Of a stretch of DNA of 15,621 nucleotides, positions 6,613 to 13,855 are shown piece after piece; positions within the stretch are counted from its first letter, which is position 1; each line of letters starts with the position of its first letter. The translations under genes were made by a program, and so were the position numbers. The notes below the pieces were generated by a model that did not search any database, had not been told where the DNA came from, and saw nothing but the letters and a program-made list of their open reading frames with translations. Source of the DNA: UBA4655 sp964585575. GTDB lineage: Bacteria; Planctomycetota; Planctomycetia; Pirellulales; UBA1268. The stretch lies in contig CAZPEM010000076.1 in assembly GCA_964585575.1 (NCBI GenBank), forward strand, positions 1 through 15,621. Reading direction: 5' to 3'.

Positions 6613-8784
6613 ATGTCCGAGAACGCTCCGTCGACCGCCCCCAGAAACAGGTTCTTCGCGCCCGTGCTGCCGGGTGATCCGCTCGTGGCGGGGCGGGCCA
6701 TCACGGCCGCTTCGATCGGGCTCGCGGTCCAGCTTGCGCTCATCACCGCCTGTGGGCTCGCCGCGCTCTGGGCGGACAGCCAGGCCCTCTACGCGGCGAC
6801 CTGGCACATGGCCGGCGGCCTGCCGATCTGGGTGATGCTGCTTTTGCTCTATCAGCAGCACGAGCAGGAACGGGTGCAGCGTCTCTCGGCGGAAAAACTC
6901 GCCGCCGACGCCTCGGCGTCCACCGCGGCGATCTTCGCCAACCTCACCGACGACCTCGACCAGGCCCGAACGAGGCTCGACAGGCTCTACCGCTACGGCC
7001 TGCCGGCGGTGAGCCTGCTCGTCGCGATCTACCTCGTCGTCGCCGGCGGCGTTCTGCTGGCCAGGGCCGCCGCGTGGCCCATCGTCGGCGGGGAGTCAGC
7101 CAACGCCGCCTCGTCGCTCTCCCCGCGGTGCAATCCGGTGGGGCTGCTTTTCGTGATGGCCGGACTCGCCTTCACGGCGTTCGTAGGGGGCCGCTGGCTC
7201 GCCGGGTACGCCCGCCAACGCGCCTGGCAACTGCTGCGGGGCGGCTCGAGCTATCTCATGAGCTGCTTCGTCGTCGCCGGCCTTCTTTTCGCCGCCGTTC
7301 TCGCCGTCGCCTTCACCGACGATACCCGGTTCCTCGGCTGGGTGGCGGCTGTCATCCCGTCGGTGATGATCGCGGTCGGCTGCGAGATCCTGCTCACGTC
7401 GCTGCTCGAGTCGTATCGGCCGCGGGTGCCGGGGGCGATGCCGCGGCCGGCGTTCGACAGCCGCGTGCTCGGCCTGCTCACGGCGCCGGGGTCGCTCGGG
7501 GGAATGGTCGCCGATCTCATCAACTACCAGTTCGGCGTGGAGGTGTCGCGAAGCTGGCTCTACCGGCTCCTCGGCAGCGCGGTGACGCCGCTGACGATCT
7601 TCGGGGCCGGCGTCCTCGTCGCCCTGAGTGGCATCACGGTCGTCGGACCGGACGAGCGGGGCGTCGTGCTCGGCTTCGGCGGCATGCGGGGGGAGCCGCT
7701 TGCCCCCGGCATCCACTGGAAGTGGCCCTGGCCAATCGAGCGGGTCGAGATGCATCCCGTTGGCCGCGTTCAGGAGATCACCGTGTCGAGCGACCTCGAC
7801 GGTGGCTCACGGAATGCGGGGGCGCGGCTCTGGACGGGCGACGGCGACCGGGCCTCGGCGATCGCCCGCGAGTTCTTCCTCACCGCGCCGTCATCGGCCG
7901 ACGAGGGAGTGTCGCTCGTGGATGCCGACGTGAACGTTCAGTACACGGTGGCAAACCTGCGGGACTTCCTGGAGGGCTCGGCCGAACCCCGGCGAACGCT
8001 CGCGCTCATCGCCGAGCGGGAGGCGTTTCGCCACTTCGCCACCCACGGCATCGACACGCTGCTCGGCCGGGGCCGAGCAGGCGGCGGCGGCCCGCTCCAC
8101 GAGCGAATCCAGGCCGAGGCCGACCGGGTCGGCCTCGGCGTGAACGTCGTGGGCGTCGCCATCACCTCGCTTCATCCGCCGATCGGCGCCGTCTCACGTG
8201 CGTTCCACGCGCAGATCGGTGCCGTCCAGGAGAAGGAGACGAGGATCCAGCGGGCCCGCAAGGACGCGGTCGAGCAGCTCGCCCGCGTTGCCGGCTCGGT
8301 CGAGCTCGCCCAGAAGATCGACGCCGAGATCCGCCGGCTCGACGACCTGAGGGCCGCCGGCGATGCCACGACGATCCAGGCCGCGGGCCCGAAGCAACCG
8401 GGCCAGAAACAGCCAGCTCAGATGGAAACCGCCCGTGAGGAATCCAGCAGCAGGGATTCGCGAATCAACGAGATCGAGCGGCGGATCGACGCCCTCCTCG
8501 CGCAGGCCCGTGGACGGGCGGCGGAAACCCTGCTGGCCGCCAAGGCCTACCGCTGGAGCCGTGCCGTGGGCGAGAAGGCCGAGGGAGAGCGGTTCGCGGG
8601 GGAGATCCTCGCCTTCGAGGCGTCGCCCGCCTACTACCGAACCCGCCGATTTCTCGAGGTGCTCGCGGAAGGGCTCTCGAACCGCCGCAAGTTCGTGATC
8701 GCCGGCGACACGGGCGACACTCCCGTCCTCCGAATGGACTTCAGCGACCCCGCCTCGGCCATCGACACCCTCCTCACGGAATGA
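6613..8784 (+). CDS. Polytopic SPFH-domain protein (HflK-like)
   Basis: A 723-residue protein with two halves. The N-terminal half has about seven predicted membrane segments (near 30-52, 65-80, 130-153, 174-194, 215-234, 241-264 and 324-344). Right after the last comes an SPFH (stomatin/prohibitin/flotillin/HflKC) domain: VVGPDERGVVLGFGG at 343-357, PGIHWKWPWPIERVEM at 365-380, VDADVNVQYTV near 436-446, and a helical part to about 540. The tail is coiled-coil-like, interrupted by a Pro/Gln-rich linker (593-604), then helical again to the end. Ordinary HflK has a single membrane segment and about 400 residues, so the polytopic half is unusual. An insertion near 394-434 separates two conserved strands of the SPFH domain. 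SPFH proteins assemble into membrane rings or cages. It is the first gene of the block; AGGGA lies 12 bases before the ATG. The function is inferred only from the domain and its neighbours. Confidence 0.85.
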   Translation: MSENAPSTAPRNRFFAPVLPGDPLVAGRAITAASIGLAVQLALITACGLAALWADSQALYAATWHMAGGLPIWVMLLLLYQQHEQERVQRLSAEKLAADASASTAAIFANLTDDLDQARTRLDRLYRYGLPAVSLLVAIYLVVAGGVLLARAAAWPIVGGESANAASSLSPRCNPVGLLFVMAGLAFTAFVGGRWLAGYARQRAWQLLRGGSSYLMSCFVVAGLLFAAVLAVAFTDDTRFLGWVAAVIPSVMIAVGCEILLTSLLESYRPRVPGAMPRPAFDSRVLGLLTAPGSLGGMVADLINYQFGVEVSRSWLYRLLGSAVTPLTIFGAGVLVALSGITVVGPDERGVVLGFGGMRGEPLAPGIHWKWPWPIERVEMHPVGRVQEITVSSDLDGGSRNAGARLWTGDGDRASAIAREFFLTAPSSADEGVSLVDADVNVQYTVANLRDFLEGSAEPRRTLALIAEREAFRHFATHGIDTLLGRGRAGGGGPLHERIQAEADRVGLGVNVVGVAITSLHPPIGAVSRAFHAQIGAVQEKETRIQRARKDAVEQLARVAGSVELAQKIDAEIRRLDDLRAAGDATTIQAAGPKQPGQKQPAQMETAREESSSRDSRINEIERRIDALLAQARGRAAETLLAAKAYRWSRAVGEKAEGERFAGEILAFEASPAYYRTRRFLEVLAEGLSNRRKFVIAGDTGDTPVLRMDFSDPASAIDTLLTE

Positions 8785-8834
8785 ATCCTGCCGGCCGCGG
8801 CGATCCCGCCCGGCCGCAAACCGGAAGCAGCCTC

Positions 8835-9764
8835 ATGAAAAACTCTTTCCTCCTCCTGGTCGGCACCGTGCTCGTCGGCATCCTGCTGTCGAACATGTTT
8901 CTCTACCAGGTGCGGTACGACCAGGTCGCCGTCCGCACGACGTTCGACAAGGCCGACTCGTCGAGCATCCAGGATGCGCCGGGCCTCAAATGGCGGTGGC
9001 CTTGGCCGATCAACAAGGTGACGCTCTACCCACGGCGGCTCCAGCTGCTCGAGGACAAGATCGAGGAGCTCCAGACGGCCGACGGCAAGAGCGTGATCGT
9101 AAGGACGTATCTGACGTGGAGGATCGTGGACCCGTTCAGGTTCTTCGTGACGCTCAAGGATCCCGCCGAGGCGGGGAAGCAGCTTTCGTCAAGGCTGCGG
9201 GAGGTGCGCGGCATCATCAGCAATTACCGGTTCGACGAACTGGTCAACCGGGATCCCGCCAGGCTCAGGCTCGAGGAGATCGAGAAGCAGGCCGCAGCCA
9301 TGCTCGCCAAGGCGCTCGAGCAGGCCGACTACGGCATCCGGGTCGAGAGCGTCGGCATCCATCGCGTCATCCTGCCGGAGCCGACCACCGAGAAGGTGTT
9401 CGAGACGATGATCGCCTCGCGGGAACGGCTCGCCGAGAACGCCCTTCAGGAGGGACAGGCGCAGGCCTCGGCCATCCGCAGCGAGGCTGCGAGCGCCCGG
9501 GACCGGATCCTGGCCTTCGCGGAGCGGCGGGCCCAGGCGATCCGGGCCCAGGGGGACCGCGAGGCCTCGACCCAGTACCAGACGTTTTCCAAGAACGAGC
9601 AGTTCGCGATCTTTCTCCGCAAGGTCGAGGCCCTGCGGAAAATGCTCGACCACAACACGACGTTCGTGCTCTCGGCAGAGAGCCTCGGGATTCTCGACTG
9701 GTTCAACAAGGATCCGTCGAAGGATGCCGCGAAGCTCGCCCCCGTGAAGCCCGTTTCTCCCTGA
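8835..9764 (+). CDS. SPFH-domain protein, HflC-like
   Basis: A 309-residue protein built like HflC: an N-terminal anchor (FLLLVGTVLVGILLSNMFLY, residues 5-24), then directly the SPFH domain (QVRYDQVAVRTTFDKAD, PGLKWRWPWPINKVTLYP at 49-66, VIVRTYLTWRIVDPFRFF near 88-104), then a long helix rich in Ala, Glu, Arg and Gln (EGQAQASAIRSEAASARD onward) as in HflC, and a C-terminal IFLRKVEALRKML and LSAESLGILDWFNK. HflC normally pairs with HflK to form a periplasmic cage around FtsH; no ftsH is present. I chose the ATG at 8835 because the membrane segment then lies at the N-terminus as in HflC and GGAAG precedes it by seven bases. An in-frame ATG at 8781 overlaps the previous stop codon as ATGA and would add 18 residues rich in Pro and Gly. 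The WPWPI word is shared with the upstream SPFH protein. Confidence 0.88.
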   Translation: MKNSFLLLVGTVLVGILLSNMFLYQVRYDQVAVRTTFDKADSSSIQDAPGLKWRWPWPINKVTLYPRRLQLLEDKIEELQTADGKSVIVRTYLTWRIVDPFRFFVTLKDPAEAGKQLSSRLREVRGIISNYRFDELVNRDPARLRLEEIEKQAAAMLAKALEQADYGIRVESVGIHRVILPEPTTEKVFETMIASRERLAENALQEGQAQASAIRSEAASARDRILAFAERRAQAIRAQGDREASTQYQTFSKNEQFAIFLRKVEALRKMLDHNTTFVLSAESLGILDWFNKDPSKDAAKLAPVKPVSP

Positions 9765-9771
9765 GACATCC

Positions 9772-11043
9772 ATGGCGACGGCATCGACACCATCCCGGCA
9801 TTCCATCGACCGATCCCCGGTCGATCCGGCCCAGCAATCGCTCGCCGAGGCGCTGCGGGTGAGCTTCGCCATCCTCAAGGTGGCGATGCTGGCCCTGCTC
9901 GTGGGCTATGCCTTCAGCGGCACCTTCAGCGTCGGCTCCAACGAGGTGGCCCTGCGGCTGCGGTTCGGCGACTACGTCGGTGACCCCGGCAGTCGCGTGC
10001 TCGAGCGGGGAACCTATCTCGCCGCGCCGTTCCCGATCGAGGAGGTCGTGAAGGTCGACACGCGTCCGGCCCGACTGCAGATCGAGAAGGAATTCTGGTT
10101 CGAGACGGCCGACACCGACGCCGGGCTGTCCCGCACCCGGCTCCAGGCCATGAAGGCGATGCCGCTCAACCCGCTCCGCGACGGCTCGCTCATCACCGGC
10201 GACTCCAACATCGTCCATGCCAAGTGGACGCTCACATGGCGGATCACCGACCCGGAGGCCTTCCTGACGAATCTCGGCAATCGCGCCGCCGCCACCGAAC
10301 TCGTGCGTCTCGTGGCGCAGCAGGGGATCGTGCACGCCGCCGCGAGGATGTCGGCCGACGACTTCCTGCGGGGCATCGTCGATCGGGATCTCATGATCGG
10401 CAGCATGCAGCGACGGCTCGACGACGTGCGGAGCGGCGTCACGATCGACCAGCTCACGCTCGAGAAGGTTTCGGCGCCGATGCGGGTGGCCGGCAGCTTC
10501 GACGCGGTCACGACCGCCGAGAGCGAGCGGGCCGCACGCGTCGTCGCGGCCCAGCAGGACAACGCCCGCGTGCTCGGCGAGACGGCCGGCGAGGCGAGCG
10601 CTGTCCTGCTCTCCCTCATCTCGGCCTACGAGACGGCCTTCGAGAACGGCGACCCGCGGGCGATCGAGGATCTCGACGGACGCATCGCCACGGCGATCGA
10701 TTCGCTCTCCATCGACGGACGCGTGGTCGGCGGCGAGGTGGCCCGGAGGATCAACGCCGCGCGGGTCTACCGGACCCAGATCGTGGAAAGAGTCGCCTCC
10801 GAGGCCCAGACCTTCGAGCAGCTCCTGCCCCAGTTCGAGAAGAATCCCGCGCTCGTGCTCTCCAAGCTCTGGGAGGACGCGAGGGAAGGCATCCTCACGG
10901 GCAAGGACGTGGAAACCTTCTACACGGTGCCGGGGCAGCTGGAGCTGCAGCTCAACCGTGACCCGGCGCTCCAGAAGGAGCGACAGAAGGAGCAGCTGCG
11001 GGCGAAGCGTGATGAGGAGCGGCGGGTCAGGGACTCGCGGTGA
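9772..11043 (+). CDS. SPFH-domain protein, third in tandem (HflK-like)
   Basis: A 423-residue protein with a hydrophilic leader of about 30 residues, one membrane segment (33-53), and an SPFH domain: VGSNEVALRLRFGDYVG at 54-70, GTYLAAPFPIEEVVKVDTRP at 80-99 and, typical of HflK, LITGDSNIVHAKWTLTWRI at 140-158. A long Ala/Glu-rich helical region follows, then a charged tail rich in Lys, Arg and Gln (ERQKEQLRAKRDEERRVRD). LTGD-N-IV is a conserved HflK feature that the two upstream proteins lack, so this is the best HflK match and may be the direct partner of the HflC-like protein. It starts seven bases after the previous stop, without a good ribosome site, which suggests translational coupling. 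The order HflK-like, HflC-like, HflK-like differs from the usual hflK-hflC pair. Confidence 0.87.
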   Translation: MATASTPSRHSIDRSPVDPAQQSLAEALRVSFAILKVAMLALLVGYAFSGTFSVGSNEVALRLRFGDYVGDPGSRVLERGTYLAAPFPIEEVVKVDTRPARLQIEKEFWFETADTDAGLSRTRLQAMKAMPLNPLRDGSLITGDSNIVHAKWTLTWRITDPEAFLTNLGNRAAATELVRLVAQQGIVHAAARMSADDFLRGIVDRDLMIGSMQRRLDDVRSGVTIDQLTLEKVSAPMRVAGSFDAVTTAESERAARVVAAQQDNARVLGETAGEASAVLLSLISAYETAFENGDPRAIEDLDGRIATAIDSLSIDGRVVGGEVARRINAARVYRTQIVERVASEAQTFEQLLPQFEKNPALVLSKLWEDAREGILTGKDVETFYTVPGQLELQLNRDPALQKERQKEQLRAKRDEERRVRDSR

Positions 11044-11066
11044 TCCGTCGGATCGGTTCAGCCGCC

Positions 11067-11073
11067 AAGGAGG
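11067..11073 (+). promoter_or_regulatory. Strong ribosome binding site of the ABC ATPase gene
   Basis: AAGGAGG is a full consensus Shine-Dalgarno sequence, the strongest in the operon, in the 31-bp gap after the third SPFH gene. The possible starts ATG 11075, ATG 11078 and GTG 11081 follow at 1, 4 and 7 bases. By spacing alone the later ones fit better; the protein differs by at most two residues. Confidence 0.7.
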
Positions 11074-11074
11074 C

Positions 11075-12124
11075 ATGATGGTGTCTGCAACCGACTCCCG
11101 GGACGAGATCGACGTCGCGTGCATCGGCGTCACGAAGACCTTCAAGGACTTCTGGATGCGGCCGCGGGTGCGGGCCGTGGAGGCGGTCAACCTGGAGGTC
11201 CGCCGTGGACAGGTCTACGGCTTGCTCGGCCCGAACGGCTCGGGCAAGAGCACGACGATCAAGATGCTGCTCGGCCTGATCCGGCCCACGTCGGGTCGGA
11301 TCGCAATCCTCGGGAAGCGGCCCGAGGACGTGGCGACGAAGCGGCTCATCGGCTACCTCCCGGAGGAGTCGTATCTCTACCGCTTCCTGAGCGGCCGTGA
11401 GACGCTCGACTACTACGGCCGCCTCTTCCGGCTCGATGCCCGCGCCCGGCGGGAGCGGATCGACATGCTCTTCGACATGGTCGGCCTCGAGGCGGTGCAG
11501 CATCGGCCGGTGGGCGAATACTCCAAGGGCATGCAGCGGCGGATCGGCCTCGCGCAGAGCCTCATCAACGACCCGCAGCTGTTGATTCTCGACGAGCCGA
11601 CGAGCGGTCTCGATCCCGTCGGCGCCCGGCAGATCAAGGACCTCATCTCGACGCTCGCCCGCCGTGGCAAGACGGTGCTCCTCTGCTCGCACCTGCTGGC
11701 GGACGTGGAGGATCTGTGCGACCGGGTGGCCATCATGTACGGCGGAAAAGTCCGGGCGGAGGGCACCTGCGACGACCTCCTCGCCAGGCAGGATTCGACC
11801 GTGCTCGAGACGTCCGCCCTGCCCGACGCCGTGGTCGATGAAGTCCGCGGCGTGCTCTCCCGCCACCACCTTTCGCTCACGCGAGTCGATCGGCCGAGGC
11901 GGTCGCTCGAGAGCCTGTTTCTCGAGATCGTCGAGCAGGCCCGGCTCTCCGGCGCGAAGACGGCCGGTGCCGCCGCAGGTGGGCCCGTCGCCGACTTCCT
12001 CGCGGCCGGTTCGCCGCAGCGGCGGGGCGGAGCGTCGAGCGCGACCCCGGCGACGGCAGCATCGACGAGTGGCCCCACGAGCGTCGATGCGGATCTTCTC
12101 GACAAGCTGACGAACCGACGATGA
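11075..12124 (+). CDS. ABC transporter ATP-binding protein (ABC-2 exporter class)
   Basis: The cytoplasmic motor of an ABC exporter, 349 residues. In order: Walker A GPNGSGKST (52-60), the Q-loop region GYLPEESYLY (93-102) with Glu in place of Gln as in many CcmA-class ATPases, the signature YSKGMQRRIGLAQSL (149-163), Walker B LLILDEPTSGLD (169-180) and the switch His in LLCSHLL (202-208). The nucleotide-binding domain ends near residue 235; a further folded part runs to about 292 and ends in LESLFLEIVEQARLSG, a common ending in this class. A tail rich in Ala, Gly, Ser, Pro and Thr (about 293-336) leads to a short end, DADLLDKLTNRR. I use the start right after AAGGAGG; an upstream in-frame ATG at 10958 lies inside the previous gene. 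Its stop overlaps the start of the permease gene by four bases (ATGA), which makes these two a transport pair. Confidence 0.93.
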   Translation: MMVSATDSRDEIDVACIGVTKTFKDFWMRPRVRAVEAVNLEVRRGQVYGLLGPNGSGKSTTIKMLLGLIRPTSGRIAILGKRPEDVATKRLIGYLPEESYLYRFLSGRETLDYYGRLFRLDARARRERIDMLFDMVGLEAVQHRPVGEYSKGMQRRIGLAQSLINDPQLLILDEPTSGLDPVGARQIKDLISTLARRGKTVLLCSHLLADVEDLCDRVAIMYGGKVRAEGTCDDLLARQDSTVLETSALPDAVVDEVRGVLSRHHLSLTRVDRPRRSLESLFLEIVEQARLSGAKTAGAAAGGPVADFLAAGSPQRRGGASSATPATAASTSGPTSVDADLLDKLTNRR

Positions 12125-13830
12125 CCACCGACGCTCCTGCGACATCCGGGCCGCTGACCACGCCGTTCATAGACGACGATCCGGCCCGCCTCTCCGGCTG
12201 GAGCAGGGATCCGAGGCCGTTCGTCGTGGCCGCCGGTGTGATCGTGGCGGGCCTGTCGTGGCTCACCAGCCGGGAGTCCCTGGCCCTCACCATCGGGTCG
12301 ATCCTCCTGCTCGTAGCGGGCGTCACCCTCGGCGTCGCCGTGCTGCGGCGGCTGCTCTCAGCGAGCCACGGCATCGTCGGCGTTGCGAGGACCGTCGTCG
12401 AGGAGGCGATCGGCACGCGAGCGCCGACGATCCTGGTGCTTCTGATCGCGGTCCTGATCCCGACGCTCCCGCTTCTCATCGACCCCGAGGAGCGGCTCAC
12501 CTACCGGCTGCAGTTCTTCCTTTCCTGGTCGCTCTCCGGGGCGTTCTTTCTGCTGGCGATGGTGACGATCGCCCTCACCTGCGGCAGCGTCTGCGGCGAC
12601 ATCGACAGCCAGCGGATCCACATGACGCTTGCGAAGCCGCTCGCCCGCTGGCAGTACCTGCTCGGCAAGTGGCTCGGCATCGTCCTGCTCGACGCCATGC
12701 TGCTGGCGGTCATCGGCGCCGGAATCTTCGCGGGGGCGATGGCCCTGCGGCGGGGAGCTGCCACGGACGCCGCCGACCGGCTCGCCGTGGACGAGCAGGT
12801 GTTCACGGCCCGGGCCTCCGTCCGCCCCGTCCACCCGGATCGTTCGGCGTTTGAATCGGCGATCGCGGCGGAGGTGGAGCGGGTGCGAAAGGAGGATCCA
12901 GAGGGCTTCGCCCGAAACGCCGCCGGCATCCGCAGGCGGATCCTCTCGGAGCGGGTGCTCGAGTGGCACACCGTCACGTCCGACGTGGTCGCGAGCTTCC
13001 TCTTCGAGGGACTCGACCCGAAGCGGATCGGCGCGGAGGTGGTCCAACTGCGGCTGAAGCCGTTCGCCGACAACGTGGGGGTGGACCGGGCCGAGGTCCG
13101 CTTCGCGATGTGGCTCAACGAACGGCCGTTCCCGATCCGCAACGGCCGCCATGAGGAATACACGCTCCCGAGCCTGATGTTCCACACGATCGACATTCCG
13201 GCCTCGACGATCGGCCCGAACGGTGACCTCAAGCTCACGATCGCCAACCGCAACCTCGTGCCGCCCGGAGAGACCGTGCCGACGAGCATCGCCTTCTCCC
13301 CCGACAAGGGCCTGGAAATCCTCTACCGGAGCGGATCGTTCGGCTGGAACTTCGTCCGCGGGCTGGTCGTCGGCTGGGCGAAGCTCGCGATGCTCACGGC
13401 GGCGGCGCTCGCTGCCTCGTCGTGGCTCGCCTTCCCGACGGCGGTGCTCGCGAGCCTGATGGTCTACGTGTCGGCCGTGGGGAGGGCCTTCCTCGCCGAT
13501 GCGGTCGACATCTACACCGGCCGCGACGCCTCCAGTGCGACGCTCGTGGCGATGATCCGGCTCCGCGGCCGGATCATCCTCGAGGCGATCGACGCCTTCG
13601 ACTGGTGGTCGGCCGCCAAATCGATCCTCTCGCTCGCGGCAGACGCGTTCCTGGCGTTCGTTCCATCGTTCGGAACCCATGACGGCGTGACGGAGATCGC
13701 CACCGGCCGGCTTCTCACCCCCGCCACGGTGGCGGGGTCGTGCGGCCTGTTGGGCGTAATCTACCCGGTCGTGCTCATCGCTCTCGGCTGGGCTTTGCTC
13801 CAGCGCCGCGACCTGATCGGCTCCTCGTGA
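12121..13830 (+). CDS. ABC-2 type permease with large inserted domain
   Basis: A 569-residue membrane protein, the channel partner of the ATPase whose stop it overlaps. Hydrophobic segments lie near 33-50, 56-75, 102-121, 130-155, 182-207, 412-436, 440-460 and 540-562. The ABC-2 core is CGDIDSQRIHMTLAKPLARW then QYLLGKWLGIV (158-188), matching the stand-alone permease at 5499-6464 in KP-x-x-RW and GK-x-x-GIV. Between the fifth and sixth segments sits a soluble stretch of about 195 residues (210-405). It begins with a charged helical part (SAFESAIAAEVERVRKEDP) and continues in a strand-rich part with IDIPASTIGPNGDLKLTIAN. Such an insertion is absent from the shorter permease and probably lies on the outer face of the membrane. 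The last part has a VPSF segment like the VPNF of its relative, then a final membrane segment. The substrate is unknown. Confidence 0.87.
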   Translation: MTTDAPATSGPLTTPFIDDDPARLSGWSRDPRPFVVAAGVIVAGLSWLTSRESLALTIGSILLLVAGVTLGVAVLRRLLSASHGIVGVARTVVEEAIGTRAPTILVLLIAVLIPTLPLLIDPEERLTYRLQFFLSWSLSGAFFLLAMVTIALTCGSVCGDIDSQRIHMTLAKPLARWQYLLGKWLGIVLLDAMLLAVIGAGIFAGAMALRRGAATDAADRLAVDEQVFTARASVRPVHPDRSAFESAIAAEVERVRKEDPEGFARNAAGIRRRILSERVLEWHTVTSDVVASFLFEGLDPKRIGAEVVQLRLKPFADNVGVDRAEVRFAMWLNERPFPIRNGRHEEYTLPSLMFHTIDIPASTIGPNGDLKLTIANRNLVPPGETVPTSIAFSPDKGLEILYRSGSFGWNFVRGLVVGWAKLAMLTAAALAASSWLAFPTAVLASLMVYVSAVGRAFLADAVDIYTGRDASSATLVAMIRLRGRIILEAIDAFDWWSAAKSILSLAADAFLAFVPSFGTHDGVTEIATGRLLTPATVAGSCGLLGVIYPVVLIALGWALLQRRDLIGSS

Positions 13831-13855
13831 TCCCTGTCGTCCCGACGCACGTGCC

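Noticed and set aside
3442..6861. A 1139-codon minus-strand frame
   Set aside because: It lies opposite the metal ATPase and out of frame with the clear permease gene; its Arg/Gly/Ala-rich translation is a typical shadow of GC-rich genes.
6613..11043. A standard hflK-hflC pair controlling FtsH
   Set aside because: There are three genes, the first is polytopic, and no ftsH is next to them, so I did not transfer the standard names or role.
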